Notes under the pieces: model-generated
What the model was told of the DNA's origin: nothing
Database searches by the model: none
What the model saw: only the letters and a program-made list of their open reading frames with translations
From: Corydoras sp. C115
Lineage: Eukaryota > Chordata > Actinopteri > Siluriformes > Callichthyidae
Length of the DNA: 64,000 nucleotides
Assembly (NCBI GenBank): GCA_019802505.1
Contig: JAFMOC010000384.1
Coordinates: 186,001 to 250,000, forward strand
Direction of reading: 5' to 3'
Made by a program: the position numbers and the translations under genes
Shown here: piece by piece, positions 43,426-54,892 of the stretch
How the letters are laid out: each line of letters starts with the position of its first letter
How positions within the stretch are numbered: the first letter of the stretch is position 1

Positions 43426-43959
43426 CATCATCATCATCATAATTAAATGCCATGTCCCAATACTTCTGCTCATATAGGGACTTGCGCTCCATTCCGATCA
43501 CCCTCACATCCAAAACTCTTCAGTGTGAAACACAGTCTCTGTGAATCCCTCTGAATGAAAAATTCACAGCATTCTTCCAAGAATGACCTTGAAGAAAACC
43601 ACTAAACTTGAGAGGGAGAGAGAAAAAAAAAATGTTTGACCTTTTTTTTTTTTTCTTCTTCTTCTTTCTTAACACAGTGAACACGACCTCAAAGCCACAC
43701 ACAAAAGCACTGAACATATTTGTTTAGCGTTGTGGAGGAGGGGAAGCGCTGAAACCTCTTGGTCTCAAAAAAGGTGAAGGTTTTATAAAGAGCCAAACGC
43801 CAGAAAATCATCCAGTGCTGTAAAAAAAAAATATCAAAAAATAATTTTATAATAAAAAAAAAATTTAACAGCCACGCCGAAGTTCAGGAACTCCAAAACT
43901 CTCAAAAGAGAACCAGAATGACCACAACGTGTAACTGTGGAGCTACAAAGACCATCCAA
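43426..43959. other. Tc1-like end phrase, A/T tracts
   Basis: ATGTCCCAATACTTCTGC at 43451 resembles a Tc1-like element end. A T/CTT tract lies at 43641-43667. No gene was recognised. Confidence 0.45.
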
Positions 43960-44170
43960 ACGATGGGTGGCAGTACAGTCAGCAGCTCCACCACAAATAT
44001 GAACTACACATATAAAGATGGACGACATGCAGATCGTAGTCCATCTGTTAGTCCTCCACTCCTCTCGTATGACCAGGACCACCATTGGGTGGTGGATTAT
44101 TCCCAGCAGTGCTGCTGTGGTACGAGTGGATCAGACACAGCAGTGCTGCCGAAATTTAATCAAAGTGTCA
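43960..44170 (-). repeat. Dispersed teleost repeat, fragment
   Basis: CCCAGCAGTGCTGCTGTGG and GTGGATCAGACACAGCAGTG, with CCACCATTGGGTGGTGGATT, are phrases of the element seen at 63.7-64 kb. Strand is relative and uncertain. A 101-aa frame here lies inside the repeat. Confidence 0.55.
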
Positions 44171-44289
44171 CTTCTAAACTAAGAATAGTCCACCTACCAA
44201 GACGCACCGCCACCATCTTGTAGTACTGTAATCACAAATGTAAGGTCTGTCCAACAGATGACCCACTGGCTCTGATTTCACACGACATG

Positions 44290-44470
44290 AGGTCATTCTG
44301 CTGATGCTTTTATTCAAAAGTATCCAAACTTGACGGTTGGGGACCGGACACAGGGTTTACCATTCACCCCCCCCACCACCCGGAGCCAGAGTTAAGGCCT
44401 TTGCTTAAGGGCCCACATTGACCGCGTTGGTAGATTTGAACCCCAACCCCCAACTAACGTAGCCTCCTAC
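44290..44470 (-). mobile_element. Old L2-tail-type SINE
   Basis: Minus strand: TGGGCCCTTAAGCAAAGGCC, a decayed B box (GGTTCAAATC) and a tail reading TTTGAATAAAAGC. It is comparable to the copy at 29.1 kb. Confidence 0.6.
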
Positions 44471-44770
44471 TGTTAGAATGTGAGAAAACACCATCACGCG
44501 TAAATCATTCTGAAGTCTCTTCACTTCTGGAGGAATTTTTTGAAACCAATAGAAATAGTGTATCAACGTTTACATCTGATGTCAGCCATGATGTTCGAAA
44601 ACGAGATGAAGATCTGATCCGCCACACTATTTACAGGACGGTGACGACATTCACCTCAATAAAGTTAACACAACTTCCTTCAAACAGTTGTTCTGCCTTA
44701 TTAAAGTGTTACACAAAAACTTTTGTACACTCCACATCATCAGCCTCCTGGAAAACCAATATCACTATGG

Positions 44771-45050
44771 GTCACAGGTGGCTTAGTGGTTAGCACGTTC
44801 TCCTCGCAGCGCTAAGGATTCCTGGTTCGAATCCCAAGCTGGGTGGAGTTTCCATGTTCTCCCCGTGTCTGCGTGGGTTTCCTCCGGGTTCTCCGGTTTC
44901 CTCCCACAGTCCAAAAACATGGATCAAGTCAATTGAGATTCTCCAAATTGCCCCATATAGAGTGTGTCTGTGTGAGTGAGTGTGTGCCCAGCGATGGATT
45001 GGTGCCCTGTCCTGGGTGTATCTGCCCAGCGCCCGAGACGTTCTCCTCTG
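44771..45050 (+). mobile_element. V-SINE, 3'-truncated
   Basis: Head CAGGTGGCTTAGTGG through CGAGACGTTCTCCTCTGGAG. The tail third is missing, so this copy was broken after insertion. Confidence 0.88.
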
Positions 45051-45801
45051 GAGACCACGGGGTCATGTGGACGATTCACCTTCGGCACATTTTATTTTAT
45101 AGGTACAGCATGAATCAACACACCACACGGCAAAAGAACCTGCCAAACTCCATAAGGAAATAAACTGAGCAGGTAGAACAGGGGAGTGTAGACAGTGGGG
45201 CCTGGTGAATTCCAAACACAGTGCAGGACAGGGTTCTTGGTAAAAATTTTAGGATGATTCATCGAAAAGGTTTCCACATTCCTATTTAGAACACGTCCTG
45301 CCGTAAATCCAAAAACACCGTACTTGGAGACTCCAAAAATAAAATCCAAAAACCCTGGATGCTTCTGATGGACCTACATTGATGCGTTACCCGCTCAAGC
45401 ACCCGCCCATAAACAAAAGAAATGGACCAGCATATGGGGACACGCCTGTTAGACACCAACATAATGTGTTTATTTCGATTTCTTGCTCAAATAGATATTA
45501 AAATGGACATATTATATCCAAAGAAGTAAAACCGAGCAGTTAGACACATTGTACACATCCAACAGTTTGTGGAAGTCCAGTACTGATCCACCTGACGTCC
45601 ATAAAAGGTACGGCTGGGTGAGATTGGCATTGTTTACCAAAGCCAGGCCCCCAACACCCACCCCCAACATCGGTTTTGGACCTCATAAACGCTTGTCTCG
45701 AAATCTACACATACAAACATCATGCAGAAGGCGTTTGGGGCGAGGGGGTAGATCATGAAAACCCTTTATTGGTGTCTCAATGCATGACCCAGCTTTGTCA
45801 A
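45051..45801. other. Possible Tc1-like traces, no gene
   Basis: 45650-45710 (CCCCCAACATCGGTTTTGG and ACCTCATAAACGCTTG) is similar to the SVSDL-coding part of the Tc1-like remnants, weakly. The rest is unannotated. Confidence 0.35.
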
Positions 45802-45816
45802 AATGTATTTTATTCA

Positions 45817-46158
45817 TTCATTTATTATCTTCCACTTTATCCTCTATTAGGGTCGCGGTGGGGTTCCACATGCCCATCCAGGGGAGAACGTCTCGGGCGC
45901 TGGGCAGACACACCCAGGACAGGACGCCAATCCATCACACACTCACTCACACAGACACGCACGCATACACACTCTTTATGGGGCAATTTGGAGAACTCAA
46001 TTGACTTGATCCATGTTTTTAGACTGTGGCAGGAAACCGGAGAACCCGGAGGAAACCCACGCAGACACGGGGAGAACATGGAAACTCCACCCGGATGGGG
46101 ATTCGAACCGGGAATCCCTAGCGCCGAGAGGCGAACGTGCCGACCACTAAGCCGCCAT
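45817..46158 (-). mobile_element. V-SINE with near-perfect 15-bp TSD
   Basis: Flanked by AATGTATTTTATTCA and AATGTGTTTTATTCA (45802-45816 and 46159-46173; one mismatch). It carries the GCACGCATACACAC variant block. Confidence 0.9.
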
Positions 46159-46173
46159 AATGTGTTTTATTCA

Positions 46174-47594
46174 AACGTTTATTTGTATGTTATTATTTTA
46201 TTTGAATTTTTTGACAATTTAAAAGCCGATCGCACCCATGTCCGCCAATCTGAGCCCCGTAACCAATAGGACCAACCTCGCGGCCAGGGAGAAACGAGGT
46301 TGATCTTCACAGCGCTGAGAAAATTCAGGCTCCACCTCATCAGCTCGAAAAAGAAAAAGAGAGGAGAAGAAGAAAAAAAAAAAAAAGAAAAAGAAAAAAA
46401 AAAAAAAAAAAAAACACAGTCCACTTGAACATTATCTGTCTGCTGTGAGCGTGGCTGAGATTGTACTCGTCCCATCCCCCACATCTTGCTTCAATCTGTC
46501 AGGCAGCGGTTACATAACTGTGCCACACTCTGCTAGTAAGCACAGAGAGGCAGCGACTTAAAACAAAGCACTACTGAGAGGTTTCAAACACCATTCCAAA
46601 ACTGTACACGCAATTACAGTCCTCACAAACGTTTTTATTTCGAGGCTCCACGAGACGCCTGATGAAGGTGGGACGCACATCCCATCGATAACAGCCCCGG
46701 GACTCGATGACCTTTGGGGCACGATGTCTCTCTGAACAGCCAATTACAGAAACTACCTCCGAAAACAAGTGCCAGCGCCACGCTGTAGAGTCCCCCGCCC
46801 CCAGAGAGAGGCATCCTACCTCAGAAACGGGGTCAGAAACGTCCCAGAAAAACACCACGGCGCAGTGCGTTTCATTCTGGTGCAACCATTCTGCTGAAAA
46901 TGCGGGTTTAACGGGGACGGGAGTCAAGGGGGGGGGGGGGGGGTGTCCCTCCTCACCCTCGCCGCCAAACTACCAACCAGGGCACGGTGCCACATGGATA
47001 TAAACCCGCCTTTTATGGTGGTGATCTGCATGCTTCGCGATCACAGTGCTGCTTTCAGTCAAATCTGATGATCTCTCTCTGATGGGATCAAAGCTTGAAT
47101 GACGTCCTATTGTAAGTTGCCCCCCCACACGCACACACCCACTTGCAGTTATTGCCAGTTTGCCCCCTGTTAGTAAAGCTTTAAGCCACCAGCGTTCTGT
47201 AAACTGCAGCTACATGCACGGTCGATTTAATAAACACAAACGGACGAAACGATCTTTTTTAATAATAAAGTGACGATTTTTTGTTTTGTGGTAAAATTCA
47301 CAAGAAAATCACCGAAAATCGTGCACATTTCTGGAATTTCTGGAATCCCTGGAACCTCGACGCAGCTTTTTAAAACGAATACAACACGCGGGTTCTGCGT
47401 CCGTAGCCAATCGTCTTGCGGTCGCTGACCTACGTCATTCTTTAAAACGTCACCTACGTGCATTTTAAACTTGACACACATACAGCGAGCTTGTTAATTA
47501 GTTAATTATGTTAACCCCTCACACACACAGTTCGTAATATTGTCCGATTATTGATCAGTATCAGAGATACTCCGCTGTGACCGTGCTGTACATT
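46174..47594. other. Unannotated DNA with A-rich and G tracts
   Basis: A/GA-rich run at 46348-46414, and a G run at 46928-46943. Overlapping open frames at 46571-47003 on both strands have no domain I recognise and no paired splice sites, so I do not call an exon. Confidence 0.4.
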
Positions 47595-47596
47595 TG

Positions 47597-48055
47597 CATT
47601 TACATCACATTTGGTCATTTATTGGACGCTTTTATCCAAAGCGACTTACAAGGTGAACACAGGGTTCATCACAACCTCCCTGGAGCAATGAGGGTTAAGG
47701 GTCTTGCTCAAGGACCCACACTGGTAACTTCAGTGGACCTGGGATTTGAACCCCCAACCTTCAGATTGATAGCCCAACGCCCTAACCACTGATCTACCAC
47801 TCCCTCAGCAATGAGGGTTAAGGGCCTCACTCAAGGACCCACACTGGTAACTTCAGTGGACCTGGGATTTGAACCCCCAACCTTCAGATTGATAGCCCAA
47901 CGCCCAAACCACTGATCTACCACTCCCTCAGCAATGAGGGTTAAGGGTCTTGCTGAAGGACCCACACTGGTAACTCAGTGGACCTGGGATTTGAACCCCC
48001 AACCTTCAGATTGATAACCCAACACCCTAACCACTGATCTACCACTCCCCCCTGT
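47597..48055 (-). mobile_element. Multi-headed L2-tail SINE: one tail, three heads
   Basis: The tail with GCTTTGGATAAAAGCG lies at 47623-47650, followed by three tandem tRNA-like heads. GGGATTTGAAC recurs at about 47741, 47863 and 47984. The head-to-body junction CTCCCTCAGCAATGAGGG is the same as in the 11.1-12.3 kb array. Confidence 0.9.
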
Positions 48056-49160
48056 ACTCTTACTTTAGTTAAAAGTTACACGAGGCCTGCTTTACGTTCC
48101 ATGCGTTCACACCACACGCCAGTTACATCGCCATGTGGCGTCATAGAAAAGTCGTAGAATTCTCCGATGGGTCAGATGTCCTCCCCATGCCGGTGTGCGT
48201 GCCCGTATGACTGTATTATTTAAATTGTATTAAGCCAATAACAGATATTATACTTCAACGCCATGCGAAATCTACCATTTTTGGGTTTATGGAGTTTATA
48301 AAAGTTGTAGGTTTAAATGCTCATGTTTCCCATTTGGTACTTTGAGCGACCCATCAGGACTTTATGGGTGTAGACATTGGTGGGATCTTCTCCACTCACC
48401 TGCTGTTATGCAAATGCGCCTGGTGCGTGTCCAATCGGTACATTACAGATAGCACTCCTTCTACCACGGTGCTCTAGTTTTCTTCCAGTTACATCATAAG
48501 GATCTCAGAGGAACCACAAACTAGGTGTTGTTTATGTCAACAAATAATTGGGTCAACACCAAAAATCACACCACCATCTCTGCAGGGGTGTTTCCAAACG
48601 CTTCAGCAAGGCAATATCGATATTAAACATCAGGTCGATCAGACACCAGTCAAACGTTTAAAGGCTATAAGGCCTAGATTTGCTTTTAAACAAAGGTAAA
48701 TGGGTTATAACACGTCATATGTCGTTTTATCATTAGCACTCAGTCCTGGACCACGATAAACGGCCTCGATGCGAACTCACACCCTTTGTAATGACACACT
48801 GTAAATAAAAGCCTGCAAATCACCATCATCAGCCTACAGTAACCATAAATGGCACGTTAATGACGAAAGAGGACACCGTGTTCTTTAGGCTGTATTGTAT
48901 AAATGACTATACTGCCTTCCTAATGACTAATAAAACTTTATAGAGGAGGACAGGGTCCCACTGTATGTGGGACGGGGGAGGGGTGCTCTTAGGGGGAGGT
49001 CAATCTTGTCTCAATCTTGTCAACACAGGGGCACTGCCCCCTCCCAGAGGCAGCCCTGTGCCCAGGTGGTAACGGATAACCCACATAAACAACGACAGAA
49101 TATTACAGACAACATAGAAAACACAGTTATTATGTCTGTTATTGTCACACTAATAAGTCC
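48056..49160. other. Longest unannotated stretch in the right half
   Basis: No repeat, exon or simple sequence of note. Mixed composition with several long AT blocks. Confidence 0.45.
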
Positions 49161-50016
49161 ATCCATTATCCATTATCTTCCGTTATATCCTCTACTGGGG
49201 TCACGGGGGGGGGGAGGGGGGGTTCCCCATGTCCATCCAGGGGAGAACGTCTCGGGTGCTGGGCAGATACACCCAGGACAGGGCGCCAATCCATCGCTGG
49301 GCACACACACACACTCGATATGGGGCAAATTTGGAGAATTCAATTGACCTCATTCTGTGTTTTTGCACTGTGGGAGGCCAGCGGCGAACCCGGAGGGAAC
49401 CCACGCGGACACGGGGAGGACATGGGAACTCCACCCAGATTGGGATTGGAAACAGGGAATCCCCCAGCGCTGATAGGAGAACATGCCAAACCCCCTCCCC
49501 CCCCCACCCAAGCCGCATAATAAGTCACAATAAATAAATCAGCAGATATAATATATTTAAATAATACATAAATGTAGTAAGTCAGGAGGGGAAACGTGGG
49601 GCAGACCCAGGACAGGGCGCCAATCCATCGCTGGGCACACACTCACTCCACAGACACACTGTATATGGGGCAAAATTTGGCGAATTCAATGACCTCATTC
49701 TGTGTTTTTGGCACTGTGGGAGGCCAGCGGCGAACCCGGGGGGAACCCACGCGGACACCGGGGAGGACATGGGAACTCCATCCAGATTGGGGATTGGAAA
49801 CAGGGAATCCCCCAGCGCTGAGAGGAGAACATGCCAAACCCCCTTCCCCCTACCCACCCACCCAAGCCGCATAATAAGTCACAATAAGTAAATAAATCAG
49901 CAGATATTAATATATTTAAATAAAATACATAAATAAATAAATAAATAAATGTCAGGAGGGGAAAACGTGAGATCATAGTTACTGTATGTACAGGGAAAAC
50001 AGGCTTGGAGATAGAG

Positions 50017-50047
<31 letters not shown>

Positions 50048-51790
50048 CATCCATCCATTATATACTCTACTTGGGGTCACGGGGTGGTTCCCCATGTCCA
50101 TCCAGGGGGAAGATAACGTTTCGGGCGCTGGGCAGATACACCCAGGACAGGGTGCCAATCCATCGCTGGGCACACACTCACTCACACAGACACACTCTAT
50201 ATGGGGCAATTTGGCGAATTCAATTGACTTGATTCATGTTTTTGCACTGTGGGAGGCCAGTGGCGAACCCGGAGGGAACCCACGCGGACACGGGGAGGAC
50301 ATGGAAACTCCACCCAGATTGGGGATTGGAAACAGGGAATTCCCCCAGCGCTGAGAGGAGAAACACATGCCAAACCCCCTCCCCCCCCACCCAAGCCGCA
50401 TAATAAGTCACAATAAATAAATCAGCAGATATTAATATATTTAAATAAATACATAAATAAATAAGTAAGTCAGGAGGGGAAATGTGAGACCCAGGACAGG
50501 GCGCCAATCCATCGCTGGGCACACACTCACTCACACACACTCACACAGACACACTGTATATGGGGCAAATTTGGCGAATTCAATTGACCTCATTCTGTGT
50601 TTTTGCACTGTGGGAGGCCAGCGGCGAACCCGGGGGGAACCCACGCGGACACGGGGAGGACATGGGAACTCCATCCAGATTGGGGATTGGAAACAGGGAA
50701 TCCCCCAGCGCTGAGAGGAGAACATGCCAAACCCCCTTCCCCCCACCCACCCACCCAAGCCGCATAATAAGTCACAATAAGTAAATAAATCAGCAGATAT
50801 TAATATATTTAAATAAATACATAAATAAATAAATAAATAAATGTCAGGAGGGGAAACGTGAGATCATAGTTACTGTATGTACATAAAAAGGCGGGAGTGT
50901 GCACACACACACACACACACACACACAATCCATCCATTATATACTCTACTGGGGTCACGGGGGGGGGGGGGGGTTTCCCCCATGTCCATCCAGGGGAGAA
51001 CGTTTCGGGCGCTGGGCAGATACACCCAGGACAGGGCGCCAATCCATCGCTGGGCACACACTCACTCACACAGACACACTCTATATGGGGCAATTTGGCG
51101 AATTCAATTGACTTGATTCATGTTTTTGGCACTGTGGGAGGCCAGTGGCGAACCCGGAGGGAACCCACGCGGACACGGGGAGGACATGGAAACTCCACCC
51201 AGATTGGGGATTGGAAACAGGGAATCCCCCAGCGCTGAGAGGAGAACATGCCAAACCCCCTCCACCCCCTCCCCCTCCCCCCCCCACCCAAGCCGCATAA
51301 TAAGTCACAATAAGTAAATAAATCAGGAGATATTAATATATTTAAATAAATACATAAATATAAATAAGTCAGGAGGGGAAATGTGAGACCCAGGACAGGG
51401 CGCCAATCCATCGCTGGGCACACACACACACACACTCACACAGACACACTGTATATGGGGCAAATTTGGCGAATTCAATTGACCTCATTCTGTGTTTTTG
51501 CACTGTGGGAGGCCAGCGGCGAACCCGGGGGGAACCCACGCGGACACGGGGAGGACATGGAAACTCCACCCAGATTGGGGATTGGAAACAGGGAATTCCC
51601 CCAGCGCTGAGAGGAGAACATGCCAAACCCCCTCCACCCCTCCCCCACCCACCCAAGCCGCATAATAAGTCACAATAAGTAAATAAATCAGCAGATATTA
51701 ATATATTTAAGTAAATACATAAATAAATAAATAAGTCAGGAGGGGAAACGTGAGATCATAGTTACTGTATGTACATAAACAGGCGGGAGC
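49161..51790 (-). repeat. ~885-bp higher-order repeat made of V-SINE modules, three units
   Basis: Each unit contains a V-SINE module ending in AACCCCCTCC and CACCCAAGCCGC; an AT-rich spacer (ATAATAAGTCACAATAA … ATTAATATATTTAAATAAA … GTCAGGAGGGGAAA); and a second, shorter V-SINE starting at ACCCAGGACAGGGCG followed by the same spacer plus GATCATAGTTACTGTATG and (CA)n. SINE modules begin near 49165, 49605, 50055, 50490, 50935 and 51390, so like modules recur every 880-900 bp. The modules share GGGAGGCCAGCGGCGAACCC or the GTGG variant, not seen elsewhere in the window. The array ends in (GC/AC)n next to the CpG island. Confidence 0.9.
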
Positions 51791-51792
51791 GC

Positions 51793-51824
<32 letters not shown>

Positions 51825-52440
51825 GGTGCCCATCCCCCACCCGGTCACAATCCGACTCACCGAGAGCCCCCCCCCCCCGTTTTAAAAGCTCCGCGGCTTT
51901 ATGAGCGCTTATAACGCGTCCGAAGCGGGCGGCCGGGGCTCCGGGGGTCGAGTGGAAGAAGCGGGGGGACTTACTTTGAGACGCGGAGCGACACAGAGGC
52001 GGCTCTCAGGCGCTGCGCCGCTGTGTGGAATCTCCTCCTCTCTGGCTCTTTTTTTGGAAACGGCGCGCTAATAAAGCGTTATAACGCGGGCCCGGGGCGC
52101 CCGGCGGCGAGGTAAATCCCCAGGCGAGCGTCCGGCTCCGGTCGTGAGGTCGCGGCGGCGGCTAAAACGTGTCAAAAACACACATTTAGCGGCGAACGCG
52201 GCGCATTGTGGGGCTGTTTGCTGCTGGAGAGAAGAGCCAAACGGTTCGGCAGCAGCCAACGGCTTCAGACACTCAAACGCCGAGCGGAGACCTTCCAGGC
52301 GAAAATGAGCGGAGGCCCGGCGCTGCAGCTTTGTTCGCGCGGGGAAGCGGCGCACGCGCACAAAAGAGCGGCGTCGGAGGCGCGCGCGCGCGCGCGAGCA
52401 CAAAAAAAAAGCGGCGGGCGGACGGAAAGATTAGTCGCTG
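51785..52440 (-). promoter_or_regulatory. CpG island with candidate minus-strand promoter and first exon
   Basis: This is one of the two clearly CpG-dense, GC-rich blocks in the window, ending in (CG)n at 52380-52398. On the minus strand CAAA/GTAAGT forms a near-consensus splice donor at 51974-51969, so an untranslated first exon could lie to its right. A ZNF143/SBS-like motif, CCCACAATGCGCCGCG, reads on the minus strand at 52197-52212. No TATA box fits. A plus-strand donor-like GAGGTAAAT (52109-52117) is weaker. No start codon with a recognisable protein follows, so the gene is unidentified. Any downstream exon would lie leftward, and none was found here. Confidence 0.55.
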
Positions 52441-52530
52441 GGGGTTCTTTTTTTAGTTTTTATTCCAAACGCAAAATTAAGTTTTCGATATTAAGTAGCA
52501 GTTGGCACCACCCCCTTTTTACCAAACATA

Positions 52531-52564
<34 letters not shown>
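52531..52564 (+). repeat. (CA)n microsatellite
   Basis: Marks the left edge of the giant inverted repeat. Confidence 0.95.
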
Positions 52565-52566
<2 letters not shown>

Positions 52567-54258
52567 TGCCCCCTGTGATGGGTGATGATGAATGGAGGTA
52601 TAATGGATGATGTGGGATGATGGGTATGTTGGGGTATAATGGGTGATGAGGGGTGGGAGTAGGATGGGGATGAGGGGTGGGGGTATAATGGGTGATGTGG
52701 GATGATGGGTGGGAGTAGGATGGGGATGATGGGTGTGGGTATGATGGGGTATAATGGGTGATGAGGGGTGGGGGTATGATGGATGCTGGGTGGGGGTATG
52801 ATGGATGATGTGGGATGATGGGTGGGAGTAGGATGGGGATGATGGGTGTGGGTATGATGGGGTATAATGGGTGATGAGGCGTGGGGTTAGGATGGATGAT
52901 GGGTGGGAGTAGGATGGGGATGATGGGTGATGATGGGTGTGGGGTATGAGGGGGGGGGGTATAATGGGTGATGATGGGTGTGGGGTATGAGGGGTGGGGG
53001 TTTGATGGATGATGCTGGGTGGGGGTATGTGGGATGATGGGTGGGAGTAGGATGGGGATGAGGGGTGGGGGTATAATGGGTGATGATGGGTGTGGGTATG
53101 AGGGGTGGGGGTTTGATGGATGATGCTGGGTGGGGGTATGATGGGGTGATGGGTGGGAGAGGGATGGGGATGATGGGGTATAATGGGTGATGAGGGGTGG
53201 GGATAATGGGTGGGGGTATGATGGATGATGCTGGGTGGGGGTATGATGGATGATGGGTGTGGGTATGAGGGGTGTAGAGGTTTAATGGATGATGCTGGGT
53301 GGGGGTATGATGGGTGTGAGAGGGATGGGGATGATGGGGTATAATAGGTGATGAGGGGTGGGGGATAATGGGTGTGGGTTTGAGGGGTGGGGGTATGATG
53401 GATGCTGGGTGGGGGTATGATGGATGATGGGTGGGAGTAGGATGGATGATGGGTGGGAGTAGGATGGGGATGATGGGTGTGGGTATGATGGGGTATAATG
53501 GGTGATGAGGCGTGGGGGTATGATGGATGCTGGGTGGGGGTATGATGGATAATGGGTGGGAGTAGGATAGGGGATGATGGGTGTGGGTGTGATGGGGTAT
53601 AATGGGTGATGATGGGTGTGGGTATGAGGGGTGGGGGTTTGATGGATGATGCTGGGTGGGGGTATGATGGATGATGGGTGTGAGAGGGATGGGGATGATG
53701 GGTGTGGGTATGATGGGGTATAATAGGTGATGAGGGGTGGGGGATAATGGGTGTGGGTATGATGGGGTATAATAGGTGATGAGGGGTGGGGGATAATGGG
53801 TGTGGGTATGATGGGGTATAATAGGTGATGGGTGGGGGTATGATGGGGTGATGGTTGGAAGTAGGATGGGGATGATGGGTGGTGGTATGCTGGGTGATGA
53901 TGGGTGGGTGGGAGTGATTATGGGGATGATGAGTGGGGGTATGATGGGAATGAGTGGTGGGAGGGTATGATGTGTGATGATGTGTGGGAGCATAAGGGGT
54001 GATGATGGGTGGGGGTATGATGGGGATGAGGGGTGGGGGTATGATGGGGATGAGGGGTGGGGGTATGATGGGAATGAGGGTGGGGGGGGTATGATGTGTG
54101 ATGATGTGTGGGAACATAAGGGGTGATGATGGGTGGGGGTATGATGGGGATGAAAGGTGGGGTTATGATGGGGATGAGGGGTGGGGGTATGATGGGGATG
54201 AGGGGTGGAGGGGTATAATGTGTGATGATGTGTGGTGTGGTGTGTGTGTGATGATATA
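52567..54258 (+). repeat. Foldback-like element, left arm (G-rich minisatellite)
   Basis: Tandem variants of GGGTGGGGGTATGATGGATG, about 1.7 kb. The inner part (from about 53960) contains GTGTGATGATGTGTGGG and CATAAGGGGTGATGATGGG, the exact complement of the right-arm unit; the outer part has lost the CATAAGGGG block. Long minus-strand open frames (532 and 459 codons) arise because the repeat lacks stops. They encode only H/P/T/S/I low-complexity sequence and are not genes. Confidence 0.92.
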
Positions 54259-54466
54259 GTCACCACTACTATAATCCTTCCTAAACAACGGTTGCTATAA
54301 CTACTATAATCTCATGAACGACGGTTGCTGTAACCTCCATCGCTGTGGTGACATAACCTGATAACTTTGTGAGTGTAGGAATAGTGAGTTACCTCAAATA
54401 AAGGGCAGTGTGGGGCAATTAATCTCAGAACCACAACCCCAGCACAGAATCTCATTTTTGCTTTGA
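54259..54466 (+). repeat. Foldback-like element, left unique stem
   Basis: About 200 bp of non-repetitive sequence (from ACTATAATCCTTCCTAAAC to AGAATCTCATTTTTGC) that is the reverse complement of 54690-54892 with roughly five mismatches by eye (~97%). Such identity implies a recent origin or gene conversion. Confidence 0.93.
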
Positions 54467-54584
54467 TGGCATAATGATGGTAACTGACCCACTGAAGGAG
54501 ATGAGGAACTTTCTCTCCTTTGTGTTTTTGGTCTTGTGGCTTTATCTTTTGGAGGCATCACACCCACACCTCAGGGGCAAAACA

Positions 54585-54618
<34 letters not shown>

Positions 54619-54689
54619 GTTAAAAGAGGGTTCCAACAGTATTTAGTGCAATGCATTATTTAAAACGTTGCGTTTGAAATAAAACAAGG
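54467..54689. repeat. Foldback-like element, central loop
   Basis: Roughly 220 bp of unpaired sequence with (TG)n at 54588-54616. No open reading frame of note, so no transposase is encoded between the arms. Confidence 0.85.
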
Positions 54690-54892
54690 CAAAAATGAGA
54701 TCCTGTGCTGGGGTTGTGGGTCTGAGATTAATTGCCCCAAACTGCCCTTTATTAGAGGTAACTCACTATTCCTACACTCACAAAGTTATCAGGTTATGTC
54801 ACCACAGCGATGGAGGTTACAGCAACCGTCGTTCATGAGATTATAGTAGTTATAGCAACCGTTGTTTAGGAAGGATTATAGTATAATCATCA
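54690..54892 (-). repeat. Foldback-like element, right unique stem
   Basis: Inverted partner of 54259-54466: GCAAAAATGAGATCCTGTGC through GTTTAGGAAGGATTATAG. Mismatches are scattered, not clustered. Confidence 0.93.

Noticed and set aside
46571..47003. Overlapping open frames on both strands considered as exons
   Set aside because: No domain, no consistent splice sites, and the frames are interrupted when extended. A resemblance to a GPS-type motif did not hold up.
49161..51790. CRISPR-like or other regularly spaced repeat array
   Set aside because: Repeats are long SINE modules with conserved spacers in a fish-type genome; there are no short identical repeats with unique spacers.
52519..54266. 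Minus-strand frames of 532 and 459 codons rich in H, P, T, S, I
   Set aside because: Products of the G-rich minisatellite arm, which lacks stop codons on that strand.
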